A DNA stretch of 64,000 nt from Elmis aenea (Eukaryota > Arthropoda > Insecta > Coleoptera > Elmidae): the NCBI GenBank assembly GCA_947652605.1, contig OX393579.1, forward strand, positions 51,590,970-51,654,969, written 5' to 3'. The notes under the pieces were generated by a model, which saw only the letters and a list, made by a program, of their open reading frames with translations, had not been told where the DNA came from and made no database searches. Numbering within the stretch: the stretch's first letter is position 1; every line of letters starts with the position of its first letter. Positions 11,165 through 24,500 of this stretch are shown here, in pieces. A program made the translations under genes and the position numbers.

Positions 11165-13325
11165 ATCTACAGATATACTGACTTCTTCTTAATCGGTTCT
11201 TCTTGTACCTTTTGGTGTCGAGGCATGCTTTTCTATTTCTGTGTTTTGCCTATCGTTAGCTCATTGTGGCATATCTCTCCAGCTGACTCCCTTTTCTTCT
11301 GGTCTCTGCCTCACTTCTCTTTTCCATTTTATTCTTGGTCTTCCTCTATTTCTTTTTCTCTCCATCTGCATTTTCCATCCTATTTTCGCGTATCTACTTT
11401 CTGGCATGCATAGTAGATCTCAAGCCATCTTAATTGATTCGTCTCCATCTTTTTTTTAATATCTGTTACTCCTAGGTAATTTCGAATTTTTTCGTTACTG
11501 ATTTTATCGATCAGTCTACATCCCTCTATTCTTCTCAAAAGTCTCATTTCCTGTTCCTGTATTCTTTGTTTTTGTTTTTGTGTTAGTGTACAACTTTTTG
11601 AACTGTACGTGAGAATGGGTACGTACACAGAATTAAAAACTCGCGTCTTCGTTTCTTTTGATATCTCCTCCTTACTTATCAAACATTTATTAATGGCGTA
11701 GTAAAATTTCGTCGCTGCCGCTATTCTGTTATTCAGATCTTCCTCCAACTTACCATTCTCTTCATTTATTGTTCCTAGCTATTTAATATACGTTACCTGC
11801 TCTGTCTCTTTTTGGTCTAGCATAATTGTAACTGGTTCATGATTTTTCGCTATAACCATAGCCTTTGTTATCAGGGGTTTGGAGCAGTCCAATTTTTTAG
11901 TTGCTCCGCTCCAGCTCCGCTCCGGCATCAAGATGCCTGCTCCAGCTCCGCTCCCGCTCCGCTCCGCTCTCCAAATATTAATAAAATAAGTTTTTTATTT
12001 AAAAATTTGTTTTTAAAAACAAAGCTAAAATTTTATGAGATATGTGGAAATGGACCAAAAATTACAATATTTGACCCTAAGAAAGAAGTGAAGTGAAATA
12101 AATGAACAAATTATTGATCTTCAAAAGTTAAAAAAAGAAAAAAAAGTTCTTTAATATTTTTCAAAATTCAAATACAAAATAATGAAAATTAATATTCAGC
12201 AAAGTTACATTATAATAATTTTACTTCAAAAAAATCAAATTTAGTTTATTTATAATTTTATTAAATACTATACCCATGAGAATAATTCATAAAAAAAAAA
12301 ATGTAGTTTACAATAGTAAAGTGGAGCAGTGGAGTAATCAAAATTATTTGCTCCGGGCTCCGCTACCGCTCCGGGCAAAAACCCGTTGCTCCACTACTCC
12401 GCGCTCCAGCTCCGCGCTCCGCTCCAAACCCCTGTTTGTTATATTCATATTCATATTATATCTACCTCATGTATCTGCCCTTATGACTAGATTGAATTGC
12501 AAGTCCTATTCGTTTTTAGCTAATAGCACCACATCATCTGCAAAGGCTAATTCTGTTAAGGATATCGGTTTTAGTTTATTCCAATTCCAACCCCAGTAGG
12601 CTTTCTTTGTGTTTTGCTTACATTCTTTAATTATTTTATCCATAGGAATTATAAAGAGCAGTGCCTCCTTGTCTAACTCCCACTGTTGTTATAAATTCCT
12701 GGGAACTGCTGTTATGGGTTCGCACATAATTTCTACTACTCTTATATAAACTCTTAATGGCGTTTAATAATTCTTCAGCAACTCTACTTTGTTTCAATAT
12801 CTGCCAGATCTTTTCCCTTGGCACTCTATCGAAGGCTTAAGACAGATCGATAAGGCACAAGTACACGACCTTTGAATGTTCCATTGCTTTTTCACTTAAC
12901 TGTCTAAACGTAAAAATTAGATCCTGCGTGCTTCTACCCGGTCTAAAGCCACACTGCGCCTCTTCCAAATTTCTCTCGAATTGTTTCCTTTATCTCTCCT
13001 CTAAAATTCTTTCATATAATTTTTCTACTATCGTCAGTCTTGAATATCGGTAATATTATAGATACCAGTCCTTTGGAATATCTTTTTTCTACCATGCTTT
13101 ATTTACTATTCTTAGCAGCATTTTCTCTTCATCTACTCCCATGTACTTAATCATTTCAGGTAAAATACCACCATAACCTGCTGCTTTTCCAATTTTCATT
13201 TTATGTATCGCTCTGTCCAACTCATCTTCGGTTATTTCTTGTTTTATTTTCCTTTCTTGCCAATTTCTGTTCAACTCCATCCCATATTTGTAGTTGGTCA
13301 TCGATATATAGTTTTTTATAACCAA
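11165..13325 (-). pseudogene. RTE-like LINE reverse transcriptase remnant, split by a hAT MITE
   Basis: Minus-strand pieces run in protein order from right to left. 13325-13089 is the region before the RT core (ITEDELDRAIHKMKIGKAAG). 12824-12636 carries RT motifs ending VGVRQGG. A decayed ADDVVLLA region lies near 12540. After the insertion, 11748-11380 gives EDLNNRIAAATKFYYAINK and SVYVPILTYSS, and the basic GRPRIKWKREV tail is near 11340. Multiple stops and frameshifts. The MITE at 11872-12434 interrupts it, so it is older than that insertion. Confidence 0.75.
11872..12434. mobile_element. hAT-type MITE, family 1 copy 1 (CAGGGGTTTGGAGC ends)
   Basis: Element of 563 bp with terminal inverted repeats CAGGGGTTTGGAGC / GCTCCAAACCCCTG. 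It is flanked by an exact 8 bp duplication TTTGTTAT (11864-11871 and 12435-12442), the hAT signature. Both subterminal regions are packed with GCTCC/GGAGC repeats, probably transposase-binding sites; the middle is AT-rich and non-coding. Sister copy at 42851-43130. It sits inside a LINE remnant. Confidence 0.9.
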
Positions 13326-14079
13326 ATAATGATGAAAAACCTAAAAACTTAATACACAAAGATTATGACCTATGCTCGAGTTTGCAAAGGAACACCCTGA
13401 ATATTACTTTAAAAACCTGATTTAGAAATTATTACCAACTTTGCGGTATCAATAAATGTATTTTAAGTGTAAAATTGTATTAAAATTTTGGAAGGAAAAA
13501 GAAGTTTAATGGCAAATAACTGTTTTCTAAGGCTACCTCCATTATTGCCTTATCACGCGGTTATCAAAATTTCCGCCCGGTTTATTTACGAGTAAAAGCG
13601 TGGAAACGAATCTTTTTATTGACAAATTGAAAAGCTGTCGTGAAAGCTCTTCGAGACATGTTGCTATAGAATTGGGATCATTTTATCCCTGGATTAGACG
13701 TCGCGATCACCAGCCAAGTAATAATTAAAGAGGGCGCTCGGAGCCTTTCACTAGCTGTCTGGAAACATCTGTTCGATCATCCCTTCGCCTATTCATGAAG
13801 AAAATTTTACGTTAAACGGTTTGAAAGTTGATACCCGCTTTTACGAAATCAAGATAAACCCGCAAAAATGAGATCGAAAACAGAATAAATACAATGGAAT
13901 TGTCAAATCGTTTCATTGTGAAAACGTTTGCGGTTGAAATTGTTTTTCTGTGATTGAGCCGATATGCAAAACGAAACGCGATACATTTTTATGATTAAAA
14001 ACGACTTAGTTTTGATAGCATAATCCTTATGAACTTTTTTGGCTTAATCTCTGCAGTTATCTTCCACGAGTACTCTTAA
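13326..14079. other. no gene seen; ACAGGGTG-type end near 13395
   Basis: A reversed GGAACACCCTGAATA terminus occurs near 13390. The rest is unassigned. Confidence 0.4.
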
Positions 14080-14360
14080 AGGCCTTTACTCATTATCCAA
14101 CTTGTGGAAGCCGACCGTCGGGAACTCCGTGTTGGGTGTTGTCTACACACCTCTCGACCAGTCCAACCAACAATTTTCGGTTTAATAGTCCTTATCTAGA
14201 GGAATGTGGTGGGACGGTTGGCTTGTTGGATCGTCTGGCCACCCGACCGTTCCAACTTGTCCAAATGTCGGGTTGGTCGGGTGACAGACTACTCATTAAA
14301 CAATTTATCGTAATGGTCGGTCGGTTGTACTACCGACAAATTGGTAGGTGAGTAGAGGCC
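14080..14360. repeat. TTAA-flanked 281 bp MITE
   Basis: Ends AGGCCTTTACTCA / TGAGTAGAGGCC are inverted copies, and each is next to TTAA (14076-14079, 14361-14364), the target used by piggyBac-type transposases. The interior carries repeated CCGACC / GGTCGG-rich motifs (for example GACGGTTGG, GGTTGGTCGGG, GGTCGGTCGG). No coding. The piggyBac assignment rests only on TTAA and the ends. Confidence 0.6.
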
Positions 14361-15435
14361 TTAAAGATGACCTGGCGTAGCCAACAAATAAAATTCGCCA
14401 CACATTTTGTGACTAAAAGGTTAAAGTACCGATAAGACGAGAATGGAATGATAAGTTCTGCGATTGGCAATAAAATTATTTTTTAAAAATAAAGTTTCAC
14501 CTTTATTATTTTACATAATCTCCACTTAAAAACAATGCACTTGATCCATCGGTGTTGAAGCTTCTGAATACTTTCTTTTAAGCAGAGAGTCGAACAGGAA
14601 CCGAACCGAAAACCTAAATTAACCGGTATTTTCAACAGAACCGAAACGGGAACGAAAAACTCCAGGATTTAAAAACCGAAACCGTAACCGGAACGAAATT
14701 TTACTAACGGTTTATTTTGGTTAGAACGAAAAAACATAACGTTTAAATTCGGTTACGGAATTTTATCGCTTGATAATTTTTTTTCGATTACAGCTATAAC
14801 AGCCAAAACGTCCTTAAATAAACTGGCGAGGGTTGGCTATGTTAGGGTGACAGATTCCACTCTGTATAAATTTTGACTCTGTCACTTTAAGCATTTTAGG
14901 TTTAGGTTTCCTAATGTCATATTGACTTTTGGAAATGCCAACATGTCAAAACTAAAACACAGCCTACTTTAACAAAATAATCTACGTGAAAAATTCTATT
15001 TTGTATAACTGTGTAACAAACACCTCAAGCAAGACAAAATGGATTCGTGTTCAAATAGCTTTTTTTCATATAATTGCACAAGCTTACATCTTACAAAGTT
15101 TGCCCTGAGATCACTTTGTACAACTCAGATATAAGTAATGAGAAAAATGTAAGGGAAAACAAATCAAAAATTTGAAATATGTTAAAAAAACACGACAATT
15201 CAGTAACACTGACTTAAAAACACCAGGAAAACCAAATTAAAAAATTACCAACACACCTACACAACAATTCATGCAGATGCCTTAAAAATAATCAGTTTTA
15301 GTTGCGATTTAAACTTAGATAGAAATATTTCTCGACAGTTTACCTGCGCTAACCTAATCAGTATTTACAGTCTTCACAAAACTTTACACCCAGAACTAAT
15401 TCAATCTTAACTAACTTAATTTTCTGTTGTTACAG
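14361..15435. other. no gene seen; ACCGAAAC-rich patch
   Basis: 14585-14760 is enriched in short repeats of the ACCGAAACCG / GGTTACGG kind, resembling subterminal repeats of a decayed DNA transposon. A related GGTTCGGTT patch lies at 50355-50430. The remainder up to the first CUB exon is unassigned. Confidence 0.4.
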
Positions 15436-15572
15436 CCTGTAACCGAACGTACTACGGAGAAATTGGAAACACGTACGATTTGGAACTTCACAGACCAAGG
15501 GAGGCGAAAATTCCTTACATATGTCATCTAACATTCACAGCCAACGGCGGCGCGTTCGGAGATATTGTACAG
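15436..15572 (+). CDS. CUB gene exon A (first half of CUB1)
   Basis: TTACAG acceptor and CAG|GTAAAT donor. Starts with two bases of a split codon, then CNRTYYGEIGNTYDLEL, and ends AFGDIVQ at phase 0. The cysteine, the hydrophobic pattern and the G-x-F-x-D-like strand fit the start of a CUB domain. The next exon, 23.3 kb away, continues the strand as LTFDTFTLGRF, also at phase 0. The upstream exon it needs (ending at phase 1) is not recognised in this window. Confidence 0.8.
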
Positions 15573-18500
15573 GTAAATGTTACAAACATCCCAACGGACA
15601 CAAATAGAGCACACACCAAATTGAAATATGCAAAAAGAAAACCAACAGTTCACTGGACTGTCAGTCATCCGTTCCAACAACTTTCAAATCAATTCATGTT
15701 CTGGTTTGCGGACGATCAAAACAGTTCGCGAACGAAGGCATGTACTAGCGCTTAGATTTTTCCACGTATGCGCTGTTCATAACTAACGTGAGCTCTGGTA
15801 GCTATGCATCGCCCTCCCAATCCCATTAAGTACTGGATTCTTGCGCTGTTTACCCTTGCGATGCGCACATTTCTATGAACCCAATAGACACATACAGTTA
15901 GTCCAGTCACAAAAGCGTTCCAACAACAGCTAATTCTGGCCAATACATTTATTAGTATATAGTCCACGCATGAGAATGAATCAGTTCATGCACTGATCCA
16001 TGGATTGGTTTTAAATCGCTTGTTGGAACAAACCTGATATAAACTTAATAATTGCTATTAAATACTTACATCAGGTAATATTTTATCACAATCATGTTCA
16101 ACGGTATTAAAACTACTACAAAATATTATCAAAAGCCATTAGCGACACTTTATGGAAGTCGTAAATAACGAATATGGAACAAATCCAACTAAACTGTTTG
16201 AACTATTGTAAAGGTTATTGAAGCAGAATTTAACGAATTGCAGTGCAAATATTGACAGACAATATTTACTGCACAAAAGCACGGAGAAGAAAATTACAAA
16301 ACTGTAGCATCTGTTGATTTTATTTGCAGCTAACCGTGAACATTATTTGAAAACGTAGTTCTAATACGATGAATGGTTGATTGTACAGATTGTTCCTATT
16401 TATTTTATTTTATTAATCATATCCTTATATACCCGAAGGTGTTAAGATACGTTACAAAACATCAACCAGTTTCATGTCCACACTAACAGTTATTAATATA
16501 GGCATTTGTTGTCATTTCCAAGGCTTACTTCACAAAAATTTTACAATTTCTCTTATATTTACCAAAAATTCTTAATAACTCGAAAATTGTTGCAGATAGG
16601 TATAGGAAACGCTAACACAGATTGATGCAGAATGTAATTTTGCATTAGAAAATGAAAAAAAAGTTAGGGCATTGTATTTAAAAAAAAACGAGTTTTAGTT
16701 GTCTGAAGTTGTATTAAAAGAAAATTAAGTTTTGGACACCCTGTAAGTAATGCATCCATTGCATGAATTCCAGGATGCACTCCAAGGTTTCTTCTAAGCA
16801 TGGTCTAAATTTAAGCGTTTTTTCTTTAAAAATAGCGGGGTTAGATAATATTAAGCATCACGATGAAAATCTAAGAATTTTCAAAAAAGTCCAAAAATTT
16901 TAAAAATGACTGCACTTAGGTATAGGGAATGCTAATAAAAGTCCCGCTAAAATAACGTTTTACATCCATATACGCAATAAAAAATAGACCATTGTATTTG
17001 AAATAAGAAAGTAGACGTCAACTTCTGGTGTTTCCGGAAGTGTCGCCATATTGAAAATATTTTCAATAAACAGACCAGACGCCATTATGGTCATAACCAA
17101 AATTTCAGATCCATACCCTTTTTCATTCTTCATATCGTTCATTTGCTGCAATAAATGACATAACTCAAAAATCGCGATTTTTGAGATAATGGTACAGGGA
17201 GAAAGGTTGTTTTATGTACTATTTGTGGCAAGAACGACATATCTGAGCTCCCAAATCTCGCCACAATAGAGCACTGTGTCGTTCTTATGCCATTTAAGTT
17301 ATTATAATTCAAATGTTTAAAACGCCTCTCCTGAAAAATCGCTATTTTTGAGATTAGGGATTGTAATACCGGTAAACCGGTTTACCGGTTTACCGGTAAA
17401 TCGCAAAAAAGGCTCTTCAAATTTTACCGGTAATTTTCCAATTTTTTACCGGTAATTCCGGTAATTTTACAATATTTTTCCAATAATGATCAAAATCTAA
17501 ATCAAATAATCAAAAAAGACTATTGACTTATTTTCAGGGAGAAAAAATAAGGGGAAAATAGATACAAATGGAATATGATTGTTTACTCACTTCTCTGTCA
17601 AATATCTCGCACGGTAATTTATAAATAAATATCTGACTATCGTCTTCTTATGGCAAACTAAGTCTACAAAACATTTTTCTTTTGGCGTTTTTGTGTATTC
17701 GCAACAATAACCGAGATAATTAAGTTTAAAAATTTTGATCGATTTCGGTTTTTCCGTTAAATCACGCAAGCCATGGAATTTTTAAACAAAACAAGATCTG
17801 GTTTAAAATACACTCCTAAATAGCTAACTTTTGTCCCATTTAACTAAGCTTGTATATTCATTATTTACGGAGATAGCAATAGTGTCCCATGGAAAGGAAC
17901 ACCCTGTGTACTCTTATTTTATATTGAATTATATTATTATTATTACATAAAAAAATTTACGTTGATGGCTCTTAACTGATATATTGTATGAAACTTATTG
18001 TGATAGTTTAGGCTTCAACTATCCCAATCAGTTACATACTAAATAAATATATATATTTTTAATGTGGTTTTCGGAGTTTATCCGCGTAATATTTAAATTG
18101 GCTCGACGTTTCGGCAAGCTGTCCCTATAGGGATACGCGGATAAACTCCGAAAATTATATTAAAAATGTTAGTAACCGCGAAAATCTAAAAAAAAAACAA
18201 TTATATCTATATCCAATATATGTACATATAATATTATGATTTACCGGTAAATTACCGGTAAACCGGTTTTGGTTGAAAATTTTACCGAATTACCGGTAAT
18301 TCAAAAAGTCGGTAAATTTACAATCCCTATTTGAGATGTCATTATTGTAGCAAATGAGCGAATTTTTAAGTACCGGTCTCAATCAATCACCCTGTATAGT
18401 GTATATTGTAACATAGTAAAAGAATATTCTTTAATAGTTGAAAGTTAATAGTTTAATAGTTAAAATTTAAAATTGTACATCTGTGATGAAAAATCAGCAA

Positions 18501-21500
18501 AAAGTCCTTATAATAAAATTTTAAAAAACACGGCTTGTACTTTACAGTATTATTTAATTGATGAGTGGCATATGTAGGTTTATTTTGATTTATGTCATTA
18601 CTAATTTTAATTGAAACTGTTATAATTTTTTTTAGATGCCATAGACACATTTAAAATACATAAAATTGTTTTACATAGACGAAAATTATAGGACAAACAT
18701 TGTTACAACATAGCACTTTAAAATATTTCTTACAAATGACCCCACCCCCCTATTATTGCAGAAATAATATTAGATGATTTATTAAAAACAATAATGCCAA
18801 AAATATCTGATAACATCCCTTTTTTAAAGAAATATGTACACGATTTAATTTTGGGCGTTCCAAAATCCAAAGTCAATAAATAACATTTTAAACTTATTCA
18901 ACAGTTACCATCCAAAAATTTAATTTACAGAAACAGATTATTCAATAAATTTTTTAGAAGTCACCCTTTTCAGAGATAACAATAATGGTTCAATGTATAC
19001 AAAAGCAAATCTAATCATGTCTAGAGCCCCTCAGATTTTAAACCAAAATCGTAGCGTAAGGAAACAGCACAATCAAAAATTTTAACAGCACACGCCAGCA
19101 CAAGGCTAGCACAACACATCTATCTAAAAAAAATGTTTAAATTACTTGGTGAGGGGACTATCATGTCTACAGCCCCTCCAATTTAAAAACAAAATTGTGG
19201 TGTAATGGAACCAGCACAATCAAAAATTTTAACAAAGCACGCCAGCACAAGACTAGCACAACATATCTGTCTAAAAAAAATGTTTAAATTACGTGGTGGG
19301 GGGGCTATCATGTCCACAGCCCCCCCAAATTAAAATTGAATTTGTAGCCTTACGGAACTAGCACAATCAAAAATTTTAACAAAGCACGCCAACACAAGGC
19401 TAGCACAACAAATCTGTCTAAAAAAAATGTTTAAATTACGTGGTGGGGGGGCTATCATGTCCACAGCCCCCCCAAATTCAAATTGAATTTGTAGCCTAAC
19501 GAAACCAGCACAATCAAAAATTTTAACAAAGCACGCCAGCACAAGGCTAGCACAACCTTCTACATTAAAAAAAAAGTTACATTTCAAATGTGGGGGGGCC
19601 CAGGACATGGACCTCCAAACCACTTTAGATGTTGTTTTTCTATGTTTTCCAAAACTGGTTTAACATTGAGTTCTGCTCTAATTGTCTCATTTCGTATTTT
19701 ATCTCTTCGGGTAATACCTTTGACACCTCTTAAATACTTCATTTCTAGCGCCTGTATTTGGCTTTTCATTCGGTTGCTTAACACCCAGCTTTCGCATCCG
19801 TATGTCAGAATTGGTTTGTATATTGTGTTGTACCTTGTCATTTTCGTTTTCTTCGATATTTCTTTTTTCCTTATGAATGTGTTATTAAGTGTGTAGAAAG
19901 TTTAGTTGTATTCACTATTCTGTTGGTGATTTCAGCCTCTTCCATCCTTATGTATACTTACTTCCAAACACTTGAATGTTTCTGTTTGCTCTATCTCTTT
20001 CAGATTGTTGTAACTTGCATAAAATTAAGCAACTTTATCAAATCAAGGTCTTACAACAAACGATATCTCCACGTTGAAACTTGAATTTCAATAAGTCTTG
20101 TCCTGTTTTCCCGAAAATTCACCATCGAACTTTTTTCCAACATTATTCTTAATAAAGAAGGAAATATACAACTAAATTCATTTCTATTGCAGTATAAGTA
20201 ACTTTAAATCAACAAACCGCTTAAATATTCAAACCTAAATACTGTCGGTGGTTACATCTGCATTTTCATTGCTTATTTGTATACGCAATAGTAATTTGTA
20301 CGGCAAATTAGTATCGTTATCAAAAGCGCCTCTGGCGTTCTTGAATAAAATCTCGATTCATTTAAGATATGCGCTTCCAGAAACTATTAAACTGGGAGCC
20401 CGCAAACAATTACTGCGTCATATAAAATAAAAACGACAAAACATGGCTTATACATTAACGTAATTAAAATTTTAATTCCCTATTATGGCACTAGATTTAC
20501 TTGCAGAATTTGCTTGGCACTTAAGTACCCCAATTATAATTAATATAATAAGAAACCTAAGTTTTTTGTGTCGAGTCAGTTGCTCTAACAATAAACTAGA
20601 AGAATTTAGAGCAAACCTTACAAACAGTAATTGGGATGAAGTATATCTATCATCTGACATAAACTCGGCTTACGATATTTTTTAAAAAATATATAAAGAA
20701 TTCTTTGAAACCATTTTCAAACCGAAAACCATTAAAAAATTGTCAAACCACAGAAACTGGATCACTATCGGCATCAAAACATCCTGTTCTAACAAACGAC
20801 AACTATATTTAGATTACAGAGAAGGTCGAATATCCGAGGAATACTTCAAAACATATTCAAAAATATTAAAAAGCAACATTCGTCTTGCAAAACGACTCAC
20901 GGACGAAAAATACATTAAAACGGCAAAAAACAAAAGCAAAGCGACATGGGAAGTAATAGGCAACTACATGGGAAAAAAGCAACAAGAAGACAATTTCATC
21001 AAAAATGTCAAAAATACAGGTGAAAACCCATTAGATATACTAAACAACGTCAACGAACTATTTATAAATATGTGCCCCGACAATACGGATGGGACCATTT
21101 CTGAAACCAGCCACTTCAAACATAATAATATGTCTATTTATCTACGTCCCACTTCTTACGAGGAAGTCTATAAAACCATAATGTCACTTAAAAACACAAA
21201 ATCAACAGGAGAAGATGAAATCCCAACAAACCTCTTAAAATATACTGCCGACTTAATATCTGGACCTCTAAGTCACATTATAAATCTCTCATTAAAAAAT
21301 GGCATATTTCCTAACAAACTTGAATGTGCAAAAATCAAACCAATTCACAAAAAAGGGGATTTAAGTGACATAGGAAACTATAGACCCATAGCCATCCTCA
21401 CAAACATTAGTAAGATATTTGAAAAAATAATCTACAACCGAATTGAAAATTACGTAGAACACTTTGGCTTAATAAACAACTTTCAAAATGGATTCAGAAA

Positions 21501-24500
21501 AGGCAAAACAACTACCCGCGCTATTTATATGGCAATCCGAAATGTACTTCAATCCCTCAATAAAGACAAACACACCATGGTCATGTGTGTTGATCTCTCA
21601 AAAGCTATCGATAGTGTTGACCACGAGATACTGCTAACAAAATTAGAACACTATGGTATACGAGGGACCGCCCATAACCTTATAAAATCTTATCTTTCGG
21701 AAAGAAACCAATATGTTGCCGGAAAAGACTCGTCAGGTAAAATTCTAAAATCTAACAAAAAGACAATCAAAAAAGGAGTCCCGCAAGGATCAATCTTAGG
21801 CCCCCTGTTATACATACTGTACACAAATGATCTTCCAGTTTTTGCCAAAACTTCCCTTATACAATTTGCCGATGACACAACTGCTATTATTAGTGACTCG
21901 GATTCAAAAAATTCTGAACAAAAACTCTTTGACTGCTTAGGCCAACTCCAACTTTGGTTCACATTAAACAATCTAACCTTAAATGTCAATAAAACTCAAG
22001 TAATAAAGTTTTCACAAAGTAAATTAACCTCCGACCTAAAACTTAAAAACAATTCCACAACTATAAATGTTGTTAATAAAATATCATTTCTTGGTTTAGG
22101 TATTGACTCTAGACTGGACTGGTCATACCACATCGAACGCCTGTCACAAAGCCTGTCACGGTATCCTTTCGCACTAAAAAACCTAAAAAAATTAGTCAGT
22201 ACAAACGCGGCCAAAACTGCATATCATGCGTATGTTGAATCTAGGTTACGCTATGCTATAATTTTTTGGGGAAACGCTATTGACTCTGCACGCCTCTTTA
22301 TTATACAAAAGCGATGTATAAGAACTATTTTTGGTCTAAACTACCGAGATCATTGTAAAGACACTTTTCGTGACAAAGAAATATTAACTTTTTACGGCCT
22401 ATTCATTCTCGAAGCCATCCTTTTCGTAAGAAATAATTTTGATCTGTTTGAAGTGAATATAAGAAACCATGCAGCCAATACACGACATAAAAAAAATCTT
22501 AAGCCCGATTGCTTCAAATATACTTATCTTCAAAAAAATTTTGCCTCTATAATTATTGCAATATATAACAAATTTAATACATCACCTAAGAGTATAAAAA
22601 ATCTACGCACTCCCGACTTGAAGAAAAGATTAAGAAATGTCCTAATTTCTAAAGCTTACTATGGAGTTAGTGAATACCTTAATGACGATTACTTTAAAAA
22701 CTCCTTTAAGTAATTATAATTGTGTTGTATATATTCGTATATATGTGTATTTTTATATCATTACTGTGACATGTTCTACGCCTTTTTGGATTTTTCAGAA
22801 CAAATAAAGACTACTACTACTCTAAGGCAATCACAACATTTGATAATATAAATGCGGTTTTCGTTCGCATTAGTTTTCCATTATGCATCGTTCTATGTGC
22901 CTGATTATAATTGCACGATTTTATATTAACTATCAAAGTAAAAGATAGAAAACATTTAGGGGAACAATACCGGCAACTAGACTAAAAGAATTAGGAGCAT
23001 TTGCAGTACAGCACTTGGAATTAATGGCTTCTCAGGGACTTATCTTACATTTTAGTTTAGTTCTCATTACGAGCTTTCCTAGGGTTTTAAGTTGAACTTG
23101 TTGTTTCAATATAACATCATCTTCTTTTAAGTTATATTCTATTTTAATGAAACAATGTACAAACTTTAAGTAAATAAGACAACGTTTATTTGAAACAAAG
23201 CACAGATTTAGCAACACTCGCACTACCATAATGAGTTTACATATAGCCTTAACTTTGTATTAGAGCTACGCTACTTTTATTATAGTTTTGGCTTATCACC
23301 ACTATTTATTAGTCGGTCTTGATATTAAGTTGGGACTGTACAAAAAGAACATTTGGAAAAAAAGATAGTAAAGTGTGTGCAAAATTTAAATGGGGTTTCA
23401 TAAAAACGTTACCTACTAATAATCTCAGAAACTTTATTTACCAAAATATTTTCGTTTACACTCGATCATTTTACGCCACTTCTACTTTTACATGCATCTC
23501 TTAAAAAAAAAAACATTGTCAACTTATGAAATCATCAACAAATCAGCGTATATTGAAGTCAAAAAATTCTGCATGGATCTAAACAAGTGGTAGTCTGAAG
23601 TAACCAAATTTGGAAGATATGCCTCATGAGAAAAAGTTCTCTGATGGTCCATAATAGTAGAGTAAAGTGCCCTAATATGGAATACTTTTTTGTACTTGGC
23701 AATAATATTCACATTTATTCAACAAAATTTTGCAAAACAAATTATAAGGAATTTGCAATAAATACGCATCACATTACTCGAATTCTGGTACGATATTACG
23801 GTAGATATATAGCTATTTTTTTTAAATGTTACTACTATTCCATATTAAGCTCCCGGGGAACCTAATATGGAATACTAGGGGTTCTTAATATGGAAATATA
23901 CATGAAAATAAACAACTGCTCATAGATTAATCTTTTATTTCTTTCTGATTTGCATTATTACTTAAACCAAACCAAAACTCTGTTATTTATGTAAACTTAA
24001 TTATAATTCAAGTGTCGTTCGAACTAAATGTTGATAACTTATTTATTTTTTACAGGTAGGACAATAGAATTGTTTTTTTGGGTATTTTGCACATTTTTCG
24101 TCTGCCCATTTCTGACACTCAACCCATATTGCTGTACTTAGTGACCATAATCATATTCATTAAAAGGCACCTCTATGTATTCCATATTAGGCATCAATGT
24201 GACATTTTAAAAATCGGTATATGTAAAACATGAAATGGCCCCAATCAAAATTTTGGTCTATTTAATTGAAATGTAAAAGCTCATGCTAAATAAACATGCA
24301 ATAAAATATTTTATACTCCTATCATTTACCTTAGCATATAAAATTTTGCACTGAAAGATTTCGCCTAAAAACTCAGTAGCACGTCAAAAATATATTTGAA
24401 ACTGTTATGTAATCTAGTGAATATTTTTTAACTATTTTACATTTGGGAATGTGTGATCAATGTACAAATAGGTACATATACTTTTCAACAGATATCGCTT

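Noticed and set aside
11123..11459. Overlapping + strand frames encoding phenylalanine-rich proteins
   Set aside because: Antisense of the LINE C-terminus; composition is that of a reversed LINE tail.
19330..19623. 97-codon open frame on the minus strand
   Set aside because: It repeats itself because it reads across the 147 bp tandem units; no domain.
20740..22713. Host gene or viral polymerase
   Set aside because: Motif order, ACT tail and truncated sister copies show a non-LTR retrotransposon; no capsid or envelope genes nearby.
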